From Cocleimonas sp. (GTDB lineage: Bacteria; Pseudomonadota; Gammaproteobacteria; Thiotrichales; Thiotrichaceae): DNA of 64,000 bases. Where the stretch lies: the NCBI GenBank assembly GCA_021647365.1, contig JAKIUW010000014.1, positions 1-64,000 of the forward strand, written 5' to 3'. Positions 7,554 to 14,988 of this stretch are shown here, piece after piece; positions within the stretch are counted from its first letter, which is position 1, and every line of letters begins with the position of its first letter. The position numbers were made by a program, and so were the translations under genes. The notes beneath the pieces were generated by a model. It saw only the letters and a list, made by a program, of their open reading frames with translations. It ran no database searches and was not told where the DNA came from.

Positions 7554-8854
7554 AGTGTCTCATTTCTTCTAAGTGATTTGATTAAAAACCGAGCAGGGTG
7601 GCAATATTGTAGCAGTTTAGGTCGTGTTTTTTTGTCTAAAAAATCCGAGTTCAACAAATCACATAAAGATTTTGCGCACAAACCACTGGTGGTTAATCCG
7701 CGTGAGCCTAAACCACCCAATATAAATAAACCATTTTGATACATGGCATCGGGATATTTTTTGTATTGTTTGCCTTGGTGTAAATCATTATAATTTTTCT
7801 GGTAAAAATCCTTATCTGGTAATGCGCCTACATAAGGGTAGCGGTCTGGCGTAGTCATACGAACAGCTGAATGCGCGCTGCTGATTTTTGAAAGTGACGC
7901 ACTAAAATCAGGTAGATAGCGTTCTAGCTGTTGCTGGTTTAGTTTATCTGCTTCGAGATTTAAGGTGGGGGCGTTTTGATCACGTTCAAAGGTTGCGCCA
8001 AAAATATGCTGACTATTAATAGCAGGGGTTAAATAACCCTCATGGCCAATGACTGTTTTAAGTTTGTTAGATTCATCGCTTGCCCGCGCAAAAGTCGTTT
8101 GCCCCGCAACAGGCATATTGGGTAAAAAATTAGATTGTTCAAAGCCAAACAAATCCCTGCCATTGCAAATAATAACCGCTTCTGCTTGTGCAATGGTTTT
8201 ATTGTCGTTGTTTAAAACTACCCAATCCGTATCTTGCTTTTTTATGATAAGCGCTTCGCTTTCAGTAATCACTTTACAATTTGGATGATCACTTAAGGCT
8301 TGGCAAAAACTTGCAGGGTTGATCCAACCTGCTTGAGGGAAATAACTGGATTTGTAGGGCAGGTCGATTCCTGCGATTTGTGAGGTTTCATCTTCATTTA
8401 ATGACTGTAAAAAATCATTAGAAAACTCGCGTTGTGCCAACGCTTGCCAACGCTTCTCTTCGCGTAAATTATGGGTGAGTTGTAACGCGCCACAGCTTTG
8501 CCAATCAATCGTTTTACCCTGTTGCTTTAAGGTATCTAAAAGAGAAAGCGTATAATCAAAAGACTGTGTATAAAAATCCTCACCCAAGCTTTGTTGCGAA
8601 GTCATTTTAGGCAGAATCACGCCAATAGGGTTTCCCGAAGCTTCTTTAGCAAGTTCGTTATGTCGCTCAATCAAAGTCACTTGCCAATCAACTTGGCAAA
8701 GATGCCAAGCCATTTGGCAACCCGCAATTCCACCACCGACTATTACGACGTGTTTGGTTTTCCAATGGTATTCGGGGTAATTAAACCAAGGTGTGTTTTG
8801 AAATGATTTAGGCACTGTTAGTTTCTTATCATGTAAAAGTGGGGGGGTGTGCAT
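7550..8854 (-). CDS. MnmC C-terminal-type FAD oxidoreductase (tRNA wobble uridine modification)
   Basis: 434-aa DadA-like FAD protein. An N-terminal Rossmann motif VVIVGGGIAGCQMA, then EASGNPIGVILPKM and the C-terminal TTPDRYPYVGALPD and GLGSRGLTT match the oxidase half of MnmC, which converts cmnm5s2U34 to nm5s2U34 in tRNA. The methyltransferase half of the bifunctional E. coli enzyme is absent and may be encoded elsewhere. The first residues, MHTPPLLHD, are encoded by a C7 repeat copy; an in-frame GTG at 8815 (V14) may be the original start. It heads the 8854-6023 operon. Confidence 0.82.
   Translation of the reverse strand: MHTPPLLHDKKLTVPKSFQNTPWFNYPEYHWKTKHVVIVGGGIAGCQMAWHLCQVDWQVTLIERHNELAKEASGNPIGVILPKMTSQQSLGEDFYTQSFDYTLSLLDTLKQQGKTIDWQSCGALQLTHNLREEKRWQALAQREFSNDFLQSLNEDETSQIAGIDLPYKSSYFPQAGWINPASFCQALSDHPNCKVITESEALIIKKQDTDWVVLNNDNKTIAQAEAVIICNGRDLFGFEQSNFLPNMPVAGQTTFARASDESNKLKTVIGHEGYLTPAINSQHIFGATFERDQNAPTLNLEADKLNQQQLERYLPDFSASLSKISSAHSAVRMTTPDRYPYVGALPDKDFYQKNYNDLHQGKQYKKYPDAMYQNGLFILGGLGSRGLTTSGLCAKSLCDLLNSDFLDKKTRPKLLQYCHPARFLIKSLRRNETL
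8830..8852 (+). repeat. C7 repeat unit, type A (G-strand on plus)
   Basis: CATGTAAAAG followed by T, seven G and TGTGC. It overlaps the 5' end of the MnmC-like gene and supplies its first codons on the minus strand if the ATG at 8854 is used. Single unit, no second arm visible. Confidence 0.9.
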
Positions 8855-8885
8855 ACATAAGCTTAATACAGATAAATGACAGACA

Positions 8886-8915
8886 CAAAAAAACCACTAC
8901 AAGAGTGGCTTTTTT
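8886..8915 (-). terminator. Terminator for the YidB-like gene
   Basis: On the minus strand GCCACT, loop CTTGT, AGTGGT and a run of seven T lie just after the stop of the YidB-like gene. The stem also has an A/T flank on the other side. Confidence 0.8.
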
Positions 8916-8942
8916 GTGCAGTGTTATTTGATGTTAATAATA

Positions 8943-9389
8943 TTAACGACCAAACAGTTTACTAGCCATGCCGATTGCACCGCTGATCCCACCGATAGAG
9001 TCTAATAAAGACCCACCGCTAGAAGCGTTGTTTACCATCTCAGGCATTGCATCACGTAATCCGCCGATAGCTTCTGACTCGCTCATGCCAAGCTGTGATG
9101 CAAAGTCAGAGATTTTGTCTGCACCAAACATATCCATAACGTTGCTATCTTCCATAGGAGCGTTGTCTCCGTCGCCTAACCAAGATTGTGCCATGTCAGC
9201 CATGCCGCCGTCTTGCATTTTTCCTAGCAATGAACCAATGTCAAATCCGCCATTGTCATCATTCCCACCTGTTAAGCCAGATAGTGCAGATGTTAGTGAA
9301 CCAAGGTCTAGCCCGCTACCTGTATCGCCACTTCTGTTGCTGTTCATAAACGCAGATGCGCCCATTTTTAATAAATCACTCATATCCAT
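8943..9389 (-). CDS. YidB-like DUF937 protein
   Basis: 148-aa Gly/Ser/Met-rich protein. The first 80 residues are low complexity (GSGLDLGSLTSALSGLTGG). The second half contains a conserved-looking WLGDGDN segment and KISDFASQLGMSESEAIGGL followed by a PEMVNN helix, matching the YidB/DUF937 pattern. Function is unknown; cytoplasmic by lack of a signal. A good AGGAAA lies before the ATG and a terminator follows. It lies 50 bp downstream of kbp on the same strand and may be co-transcribed. Confidence 0.75.
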   Translation of the reverse strand: MDMSDLLKMGASAFMNSNRSGDTGSGLDLGSLTSALSGLTGGNDDNGGFDIGSLLGKMQDGGMADMAQSWLGDGDNAPMEDSNVMDMFGADKISDFASQLGMSESEAIGGLRDAMPEMVNNASSGGSLLDSIGGISGAIGMASKLFGR

Positions 9390-9439
9390 AATATATTTCC
9401 TTTTGTGTGTTGGGGGTTAGAAAGAAAAATGCAAATGTA

Positions 9440-9871
9440 TTAATCCATCGGAATTCTTATTTTTTGACCAGGGTAAATCAGGTCAGGGTCTTTGATAACT
9501 TCTTTATTTGCTTCAAAGATTTTAGGATAATCATTACCGTTACCGTAAAACTGTTTTGCAATTTTCCATAAGCTATCGCCTTTAGCAATCTCGTAATATT
9601 GTACTTCAACGGTTTGCTCAGGCGTGGTTAACTCATCAGCATTGACTTCTGAAATACCAAATATATTGCCTGCCATGAGTACTGCTTTTTCATAAGCGCT
9701 GGGGTCATCAGTATCCCCTTTGATAGTTGCAACGCCGTCTTTAACTTCAATTTCTAAGTTATTGATACCGGGGTTATCTTCTTCGATATGTGCTTTAATT
9801 TTTTCTGGTGCTTCGTCTTCACTACCAAATATTTTCTTGCCAATTTTTTTGGCAAAGTCAAACAGACCCAT
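9440..9871 (-). CDS. kbp: BON-LysM protein, potassium-binding Kbp/YgaU homologue
   Basis: 143-aa cytoplasmic protein with a BON domain (residues about 20-85, EVKDGVATIKGDTDD) and a C-terminal LysM domain (92-141, YEIAKGDSLWKIAKQFYG ... PGQKIRIP). E. coli Kbp (149 aa) has the same order and binds K+ during hyperosmotic or high-potassium stress. The start at 9871 is chosen because AGGAGAG sits 6 nt upstream; the open frame continues further but runs through a C7 repeat and has no such signal. Confidence 0.9.
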   Translation of the reverse strand: MGLFDFAKKIGKKIFGSEDEAPEKIKAHIEEDNPGINNLEIEVKDGVATIKGDTDDPSAYEKAVLMAGNIFGISEVNADELTTPEQTVEVQYYEIAKGDSLWKIAKQFYGNGNDYPKIFEANKEVIKDPDLIYPGQKIRIPMD

Positions 9872-9957
9872 GATTCTCTCCTTTGATGTTCGATAATAAT
9901 TTACATTAACTATCATAGGGTAATTATCAGAGTTTTCAATGACTAATATTTTTAAGG

Positions 9958-9982
9958 CATGTAAAAGTGGGGGGGTGTGCTT
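9958..9982 (+). repeat. C7 repeat unit, type A (G-strand on plus)
   Basis: CATGTAAAAG, T, seven G, TGTGCTT. It lies between the divergent kbp and 10023 genes, about 40 bp before the latter. It is read into both spurious upstream extensions of these two genes. Confidence 0.92.
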
Positions 9983-10022
9983 TATACTACTGCTTTTGAG
10001 AAAAACAATAGTAGGAATCAAT

Positions 10023-10355
10023 ATGAGCCAGCCGTTAGCAGTATCTATTCTTTATAAATGGTTTAAAGAAAACGCCAAGAGTTTCAAAAATAAAAATGCT
10101 GAAATGGAGTTTAGAGATTCGGGGCAAGGCTCAGCTTATGTACGTGTGGATACGGTAAGCTATATGTCAGAATTAATTGTATGGGATAAAAACTTTCATT
10201 TAGATGAAGAAAGAATTGATCGAGATACGGATGAATCAATGCAACTTAAATTGCATAAGTACGAAACACAGGCTGAGTTTGAACAACACCTCGCAGATTT
10301 TATCAAATGGTTTGATAGCGTAACTGAGACTACAAATGACGATGTAGACGACTAA
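10023..10355 (+). CDS. Small acidic protein of unknown function
   Basis: 110-aa cytoplasmic protein that I do not recognise. It is acidic (FHLDEERIDRDTDESM, C-terminal DDVDD) and alternates strands and helices (AYVRVDTVSYMSELIVWD), without membrane segments or known motifs. The ATG at 10023 has TAGGAATCA just upstream; earlier in-frame codons run through a C7 repeat and are rejected. A C7 unit begins 5 bp after its stop. Confidence 0.7.
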   Translation: MSQPLAVSILYKWFKENAKSFKNKNAEMEFRDSGQGSAYVRVDTVSYMSELIVWDKNFHLDEERIDRDTDESMQLKLHKYETQAEFEQHLADFIKWFDSVTETTNDDVDD

Positions 10356-10359
10356 TGAT

Positions 10360-10515
10360 CATGTAAAAGTGGGGGGGTGTTGCTTTTTAAGGCTCACCAA
10401 GAGCCAAGCCGAGCCCTCGAGACAACTGCTTTAGCTTGCTCTTTAGGGTGAGGCGAGGCCGAATAAAAGTATGCTGGGCATTGCGAAGCAATACCCAGTA
10501 GTGGTTGAAACAAAG
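10360..10515. repeat. C7 unit (10360-10386) joined to a TTGCGAAGCAA module
   Basis: A type A unit with an extra T (TGTTGCTTT) starts 5 bp after the 10355 stop. It is followed by about 80 bp of hairpin-rich sequence and a segment at 10469-10515 (GCTGGGCATTGCGAAGCAAT, then CCCAGTAGTGG) that resembles 5921-5972. Both copies of this module are next to C7 units, which suggests a composite element. Confidence 0.6.
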
Positions 10516-10563
10516 GTAGTGGGTTTTTAAAAGGCATTTTCTTTTGAAAGATAAAACAATCAC

Positions 10564-11151
10564 CTACCGAACAAACGTACCAAACTTAACAAAGCGTTTA
10601 TGCCAGTACGATATATCCATGCTAGCTACTTTTACACGTTTTCCACCTGAGGGTGCATGGATGAATTTTCTATCCCCAATATAAACTCCGACATGGTTGG
10701 TTTTTCGTCCTGTCTTAAAAAATAGCATATCACCTGGTTGTAATTGCGCGTAGCTAATAGTGCGGCTTTGGTCACGTTGTTTGGCGGCGGTTCTTGGAAT
10801 TTTGATGCCCAATGCATTTTTATGAACGTATGACATTAACCCGCTACAATCAAAACCTTGCTGTGGGTTGTTGCCGCCCCACTTATAGCGTGTTCCTATA
10901 GTGCTTCTTGCAATATTGACCATATGATTTCTTAAAGGATTTTGGCTGGCAACGGGTGATGACTGTGGAATCTGTGCTCTTTGTGATCGTTGTCGAGGTG
11001 TTGGCACTCGCTTTTGTTGTGAGTGTTGTGACGGTTGTGATTGGTGAGTAGGTGAAGATACACGATGGTTTACTGAGCGTTGAGGGACTTGCGAACAAGC
11101 GCTCATCAGTAGTGATGCGAGTATCGCGATAGAATAGTTTCTTATTATCAT
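10564..11151 (-). CDS. NlpC/P60-family lipoprotein peptidase
   Basis: 195-aa lipoprotein (lipobox LMSAC, acylated C19) with a Ser/Gln/Arg-rich linker (20-70) and an NlpC/P60 domain. Catalytic residues are C102 (GFDCSGLM), H153 (TNHVGVY) and H165 (FIHAP). Such enzymes cleave D-Glu/mDAP-type bonds in peptidoglycan. Size and layout match Spr/MepS-like proteins of gammaproteobacteria. It is a single-gene unit divergent from PBP1b, another cell-wall gene. Confidence 0.9.
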   Translation of the reverse strand: MIIRNYSIAILASLLMSACSQVPQRSVNHRVSSPTHQSQPSQHSQQKRVPTPRQRSQRAQIPQSSPVASQNPLRNHMVNIARSTIGTRYKWGGNNPQQGFDCSGLMSYVHKNALGIKIPRTAAKQRDQSRTISYAQLQPGDMLFFKTGRKTNHVGVYIGDRKFIHAPSGGKRVKVASMDISYWHKRFVKFGTFVR

Positions 11152-11402
11152 GTGCTTAGCCCGATTTATTATTGTTATTCACTAAGACTCATAATTATGT
11201 AAAGAGTTCATAGTAGGGTCACTATAACGCTGTTATGTTGACTCCTTGCTGAACGAATAAGAGGAAAAATTATTTTTTGTGATAATTTCCTTAAAACATG
11301 CACAAGAATTCCACACGAGCTTTTCTAATTATTGTAGAATTCACACCATTCATTGCTTGAAACTAAACTTCTGTAAAAGAGTCTATTTTTTAGTAACAAT
11401 TA

Positions 11403-14270
11403 TTGGGGCGTTCCTTGTCAGATAACAAACACAATAAAAATTCAGATAAATCCACTAAGAAAGATCCGTCAATCGATACTGATGATCTGCAAGCTGTGGA
11501 TGATATCGTTACGTCTAATAATGGCGTGGCGCAAGAGCCAGTTGTTGCTGCTGAAGACACAGATAATAACGACAGTAGTGAGAACATAGAAAGCACAGCT
11601 GATGATGTTGTAACGCATGACGCTCCAGCTGAGAACATTGATAATAACTTTGAAATAAAAGAAAATTTCTATACAGACGATGCCGACACTACGGCTGATG
11701 TAGGTGCAGAATCAAATATTGAGCCTAGCACTGAGCCCACAGCACCTGCTAAAAAATCCCCCATCATGATGTTTTTTGGTTTTATCGGCATGATGTTGGG
11801 TGGTTTTTGGCGTGTTATACGCATTGCCTTACTGGTTGGTATTATCATCGGCTCGTTATTTGCAGCGGCTTACGTTTTACAACAAGATGAGCTCGTACGT
11901 AGCCAGTTTGAGGGTAAACGCTGGGCATTGCCTGCGCGCGTTTTTGCACGTCCGCTGGAGCTTTATGAAGGGCAAAGCCTTAAAGCGGATGATCTGCAGA
12001 GGGAATTGCAACTACTTAACTATAGTTTTGTGACACATCTGGTGGGAACAGGGCAGTTCAAGCGTGATAAAAATATTTTTTATGTGCAAACGCGAGGCTT
12101 TAAGTTTGCAGAAGATCAAGAAATTGCACGTCGCATTCTTATCGAAATTAAAAAAGATAAAATTGTAAAACTCGAAAATACCGAAAGTGAAGAACCACTT
12201 ACTTTAATGCGCTTAGAGCCTGTTTTAATTGGTAATTTTTACCCACATCACAACGAAGATAGAGTGCTCGTAAAGCTGGATGATGTTTCGCCGTTATTGA
12301 TTAAAGGCCTGGTGGCAGTAGAGGATAGAACTTATTATGATCATTTTGGGGTGAATCCAAAATCCATTGTTCGTGCGATAGTAGCAAATGCTAAAGCAGG
12401 GCGAAAAGTGCAGGGCGGTAGTACGCTTACACAACAGTTAGTTAAGAACTTTTACTTGTCTAACGAGCAAAGCTATAAGCGTAAAATTAATGAAGCCATT
12501 ATGGCGTTACTGTTAGAAGTGCATTATAGCAAAGAAGAAATTCTCGAAGCTTATATGAATGAGATTTTTCTTGGGCAAAACAAGCAACGTGCGGTGCATG
12601 GCTTTGGTATGGCTTCTCAATATTATTTTAATAAGCCGATTAAAGAGTTGCGGCCTGAGCAAATTGCATTGTTGATTGGTGTTGCCAAAGGCGCGACGTA
12701 TTACAACCCGCGTCGTCATCCAAAACGTGCGACACAACGTCGTAATTTGGTTATTGATGTTATGGCGCGCGAAGGTGCTCTAGAACAAAAAGACGTAGCA
12801 GGGCTTAAAGCACGCCCTTTAGGTGTGACGACGTTCGCACCGCCCAGCGTTAGCCCATTCCCATCGTATTTAGAATTGGTTCGTAAGCAGTTACAGCGTG
12901 ATTACAATGAAAAAGATTTACGCTCAGAAGGTTTGTTGATCTTCACAGCGATGGATCCTGTTATTCAAATTCAAGCAGAAGAAGTCTTACAAGCTCGTAT
13001 TAAAAAGTTAGAGAAATCGCGTCGTATGAAGAAGGATAAGCTCAATGGCTCAATGGTGGTGAGTAGCGTTCAGGGCGCTGAAGTATTGGCGGTTGTTGGC
13101 GGGCGTGATGCACGTTTTGCTGGCTATAACCGTGCATTAAATGCAAAAAGACAAATAGGTTCATTGATAAAGCCCGTTGTTTATTTAGCGGCGCTTGAAA
13201 ACAAAAAATACAATTTAGGCACGCCTGTTGATGCGGGAGCAGTGACGGTTCGTCTATCCAAAACAAAAATATGGGAGCCTAAAAACTACAGTAAAAAAAC
13301 AAAAGGCATGGTGTCGTTTGAAAAAGCTTTGGTTAAATCAATCAATACACCCACGGTGCGTATCGGTATTACCTTAGGACTGGATAAAGTTATTGATCAA
13401 CTTCATGCATTAGGCTTGCAAAAAGAGCTACAACCTAACCCCTCATTATTGTTGGGAGCGCTAGAATTATCACCAATGGAAGTTCAGCAAATTTATCAAA
13501 CTATCGCCGCAGGTGGAACGTATACGCCACTAACCGCGATTCGTAGTGTGATGGACTCTTATGGCAAAGCGCTTAAACGCTATCCGCTTCAAGTTAAACA
13601 AGTGGTGAGTGAAGAGTCGGTATATTTACTCACACATGCGATGAATAAAATCACCAAAGAAGGCACGGCACAGTACTTAAAGCGTGCGCTACCTGCGTGG
13701 AAAAATGCAGCAGGTAAAACAGGTACAACCAATAAAAATGTGGATAGCTGGTTTGCAGGTTTTACAGGTCAGCATGTGGCTTCTGTTTGGGTGGGGCGTG
13801 ATGATAATAAGCCAACAGGGTTTACAGGCTCGGCAGGTGCATTGCGCGTATGGGGTGATTTAATCAAAGCTATCCCAACCAAGCCCTTTAAACCAAAACG
13901 CCCGCGCAATGTTAAGTTCTTTAAAATAAATAGCATGACAGGTTTGTTGCATAATCCTTCCTGCGGAAAGGGTGAGATTTTTCCCTACTTGGTAGGAACA
14001 GAGCCTGATGAAGTGTATGAGTGTCCGCCACCAGAGATATATATGGGTGCAGATGGTCCTGTTATTGGAACGCCGACATGGGAGCAGGGCGTACAACCTA
14101 ATCAAGTAGCGCCTAGCTCTGGCTCAAGACAAGGTGCACAAGCTGCTAAAATTTGGGATAATAATAAGCAGATCAAACAACCCAGCCCACAAAAAAGGCC
14201 GCCTGTTCAAAAGCCTCCTGCAAAGAAACAGAATTCACCTATCTGGATTGATAAATTACTGGAACGATGA
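11403..14270 (+). CDS. mrcB: Penicillin-binding protein 1B (bifunctional glycosyltransferase/transpeptidase)
   Basis: 955-aa class A PBP that polymerises and cross-links peptidoglycan. An unusually long acidic, Asn/Asp/Ser/Thr-rich N-terminus (about 1-118) precedes one membrane segment (about 135-160), a UB2H-like region, the glycosyltransferase domain (catalytic E307 in AVEDRTYYDH; GGSTLTQQLVKN) and the transpeptidase (S587 and K590 in GSLIKP, KSINTP, AGKTGTTN). The C-terminus is Pro/Gln-rich. Start is uncertain: TTG at 11403 or 11415, neither with a strong ribosome site. A TPR lipoprotein gene follows after 1 bp and may encode a partner of LpoB type. Confidence 0.93.
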   Translation: MGRSLSDNKHNKNSDKSTKKDPSIDTDDLQAVDDIVTSNNGVAQEPVVAAEDTDNNDSSENIESTADDVVTHDAPAENIDNNFEIKENFYTDDADTTADVGAESNIEPSTEPTAPAKKSPIMMFFGFIGMMLGGFWRVIRIALLVGIIIGSLFAAAYVLQQDELVRSQFEGKRWALPARVFARPLELYEGQSLKADDLQRELQLLNYSFVTHLVGTGQFKRDKNIFYVQTRGFKFAEDQEIARRILIEIKKDKIVKLENTESEEPLTLMRLEPVLIGNFYPHHNEDRVLVKLDDVSPLLIKGLVAVEDRTYYDHFGVNPKSIVRAIVANAKAGRKVQGGSTLTQQLVKNFYLSNEQSYKRKINEAIMALLLEVHYSKEEILEAYMNEIFLGQNKQRAVHGFGMASQYYFNKPIKELRPEQIALLIGVAKGATYYNPRRHPKRATQRRNLVIDVMAREGALEQKDVAGLKARPLGVTTFAPPSVSPFPSYLELVRKQLQRDYNEKDLRSEGLLIFTAMDPVIQIQAEEVLQARIKKLEKSRRMKKDKLNGSMVVSSVQGAEVLAVVGGRDARFAGYNRALNAKRQIGSLIKPVVYLAALENKKYNLGTPVDAGAVTVRLSKTKIWEPKNYSKKTKGMVSFEKALVKSINTPTVRIGITLGLDKVIDQLHALGLQKELQPNPSLLLGALELSPMEVQQIYQTIAAGGTYTPLTAIRSVMDSYGKALKRYPLQVKQVVSEESVYLLTHAMNKITKEGTAQYLKRALPAWKNAAGKTGTTNKNVDSWFAGFTGQHVASVWVGRDDNKPTGFTGSAGALRVWGDLIKAIPTKPFKPKRPRNVKFFKINSMTGLLHNPSCGKGEIFPYLVGTEPDEVYECPPPEIYMGADGPVIGTPTWEQGVQPNQVAPSSGSRQGAQAAKIWDNNKQIKQPSPQKRPPVQKPPAKKQNSPIWIDKLLER

Positions 14271-14271
14271 C

Positions 14272-14988
14272 ATGAAACCTTTACACAAACTAAGCGTATT
14301 TGCCTTTATTTCAGGGTTTATTCTGTTGCTGAGTGGCTGTTCGACAGCCGCTTATAACTCGGGTTATTCACGGCCAGCACAACGCAGTATGCCTAAAATC
14401 CCTGAAGTGAAGCCACAAGTTGCAAGGCGTGTTCAACCAAGAGCAGTTGTTAAGCCTACAAAAAGATCAGCCACTAGAGTGCAAAAATACACGATCAGTA
14501 GTAAATCAAAGACGATTATCACGCCAAAAGAGATTGTCGCTGTCGATCCTGAAATACAGAGAATGGAAAATAAAAAGCGTGTGACGGTTGATATTGATCC
14601 TTATGCAACCATTCCTGAAAACAGCTCTAGCAGAGGCATTTCACCCCCTACACCACCGGTGTTTAAAAGTAGCTCTGCCGTTAAATCTTTAGTGATACGT
14701 GCGCGTGCAGATTTGGTTGTGGGTAACACGCAGTCAGCAATTGCTAAGTTAGAGCGTGGTTTGAGAATAGAATCACAAAACCCAAATATTTGGCATTTAT
14801 TGGCTAAAGCACATTACGATCAAAGTGGTTATCAACAGTCGATCACGATGGCAAAAAAATCAATTCGCTATGCAGGCAATGATGATCTTATCGGCAAGAA
14901 CTGGAAGCTGATCCAAAAAGCAGGGAAGAAGTCTGATGATGCCATCGCGCAAAAAGAGGCACTAGATTATTTTAAGGTTAATCCTTGA
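14272..14988 (+). CDS. TPR-containing lipoprotein
   Basis: 238-aa lipoprotein (lipobox LLSGC). The N-terminal half is a basic, proline-rich disordered linker; the C-terminal third holds one or two TPR motifs (AIAKLERGLRIESQNPNIW, then HLLAKAHYDQSGYQQS). The ATG at 14272 follows the PBP1b stop after 1 bp with GGAACG upstream; earlier in-frame codons lie inside mrcB. Similar lipoproteins accompany PBP1b in gammaproteobacteria. I infer an outer-membrane activator or scaffold role for the PBP. Confidence 0.82.
   Translation: MKPLHKLSVFAFISGFILLLSGCSTAAYNSGYSRPAQRSMPKIPEVKPQVARRVQPRAVVKPTKRSATRVQKYTISSKSKTIITPKEIVAVDPEIQRMENKKRVTVDIDPYATIPENSSSRGISPPTPPVFKSSSAVKSLVIRARADLVVGNTQSAIAKLERGLRIESQNPNIWHLLAKAHYDQSGYQQSITMAKKSIRYAGNDDLIGKNWKLIQKAGKKSDDAIAQKEALDYFKVNP

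Noticed and set aside
9872..10021. N-terminal extension of Kbp to 10021
   Set aside because: The extension is read through a C7 repeat and lacks a ribosome site, while 9871 has AGGAGAG.
9939..10022. Upstream extension of the 10023 gene
   Set aside because: Also translated from the C7 repeat; the ATG at 10023 has a ribosome site.
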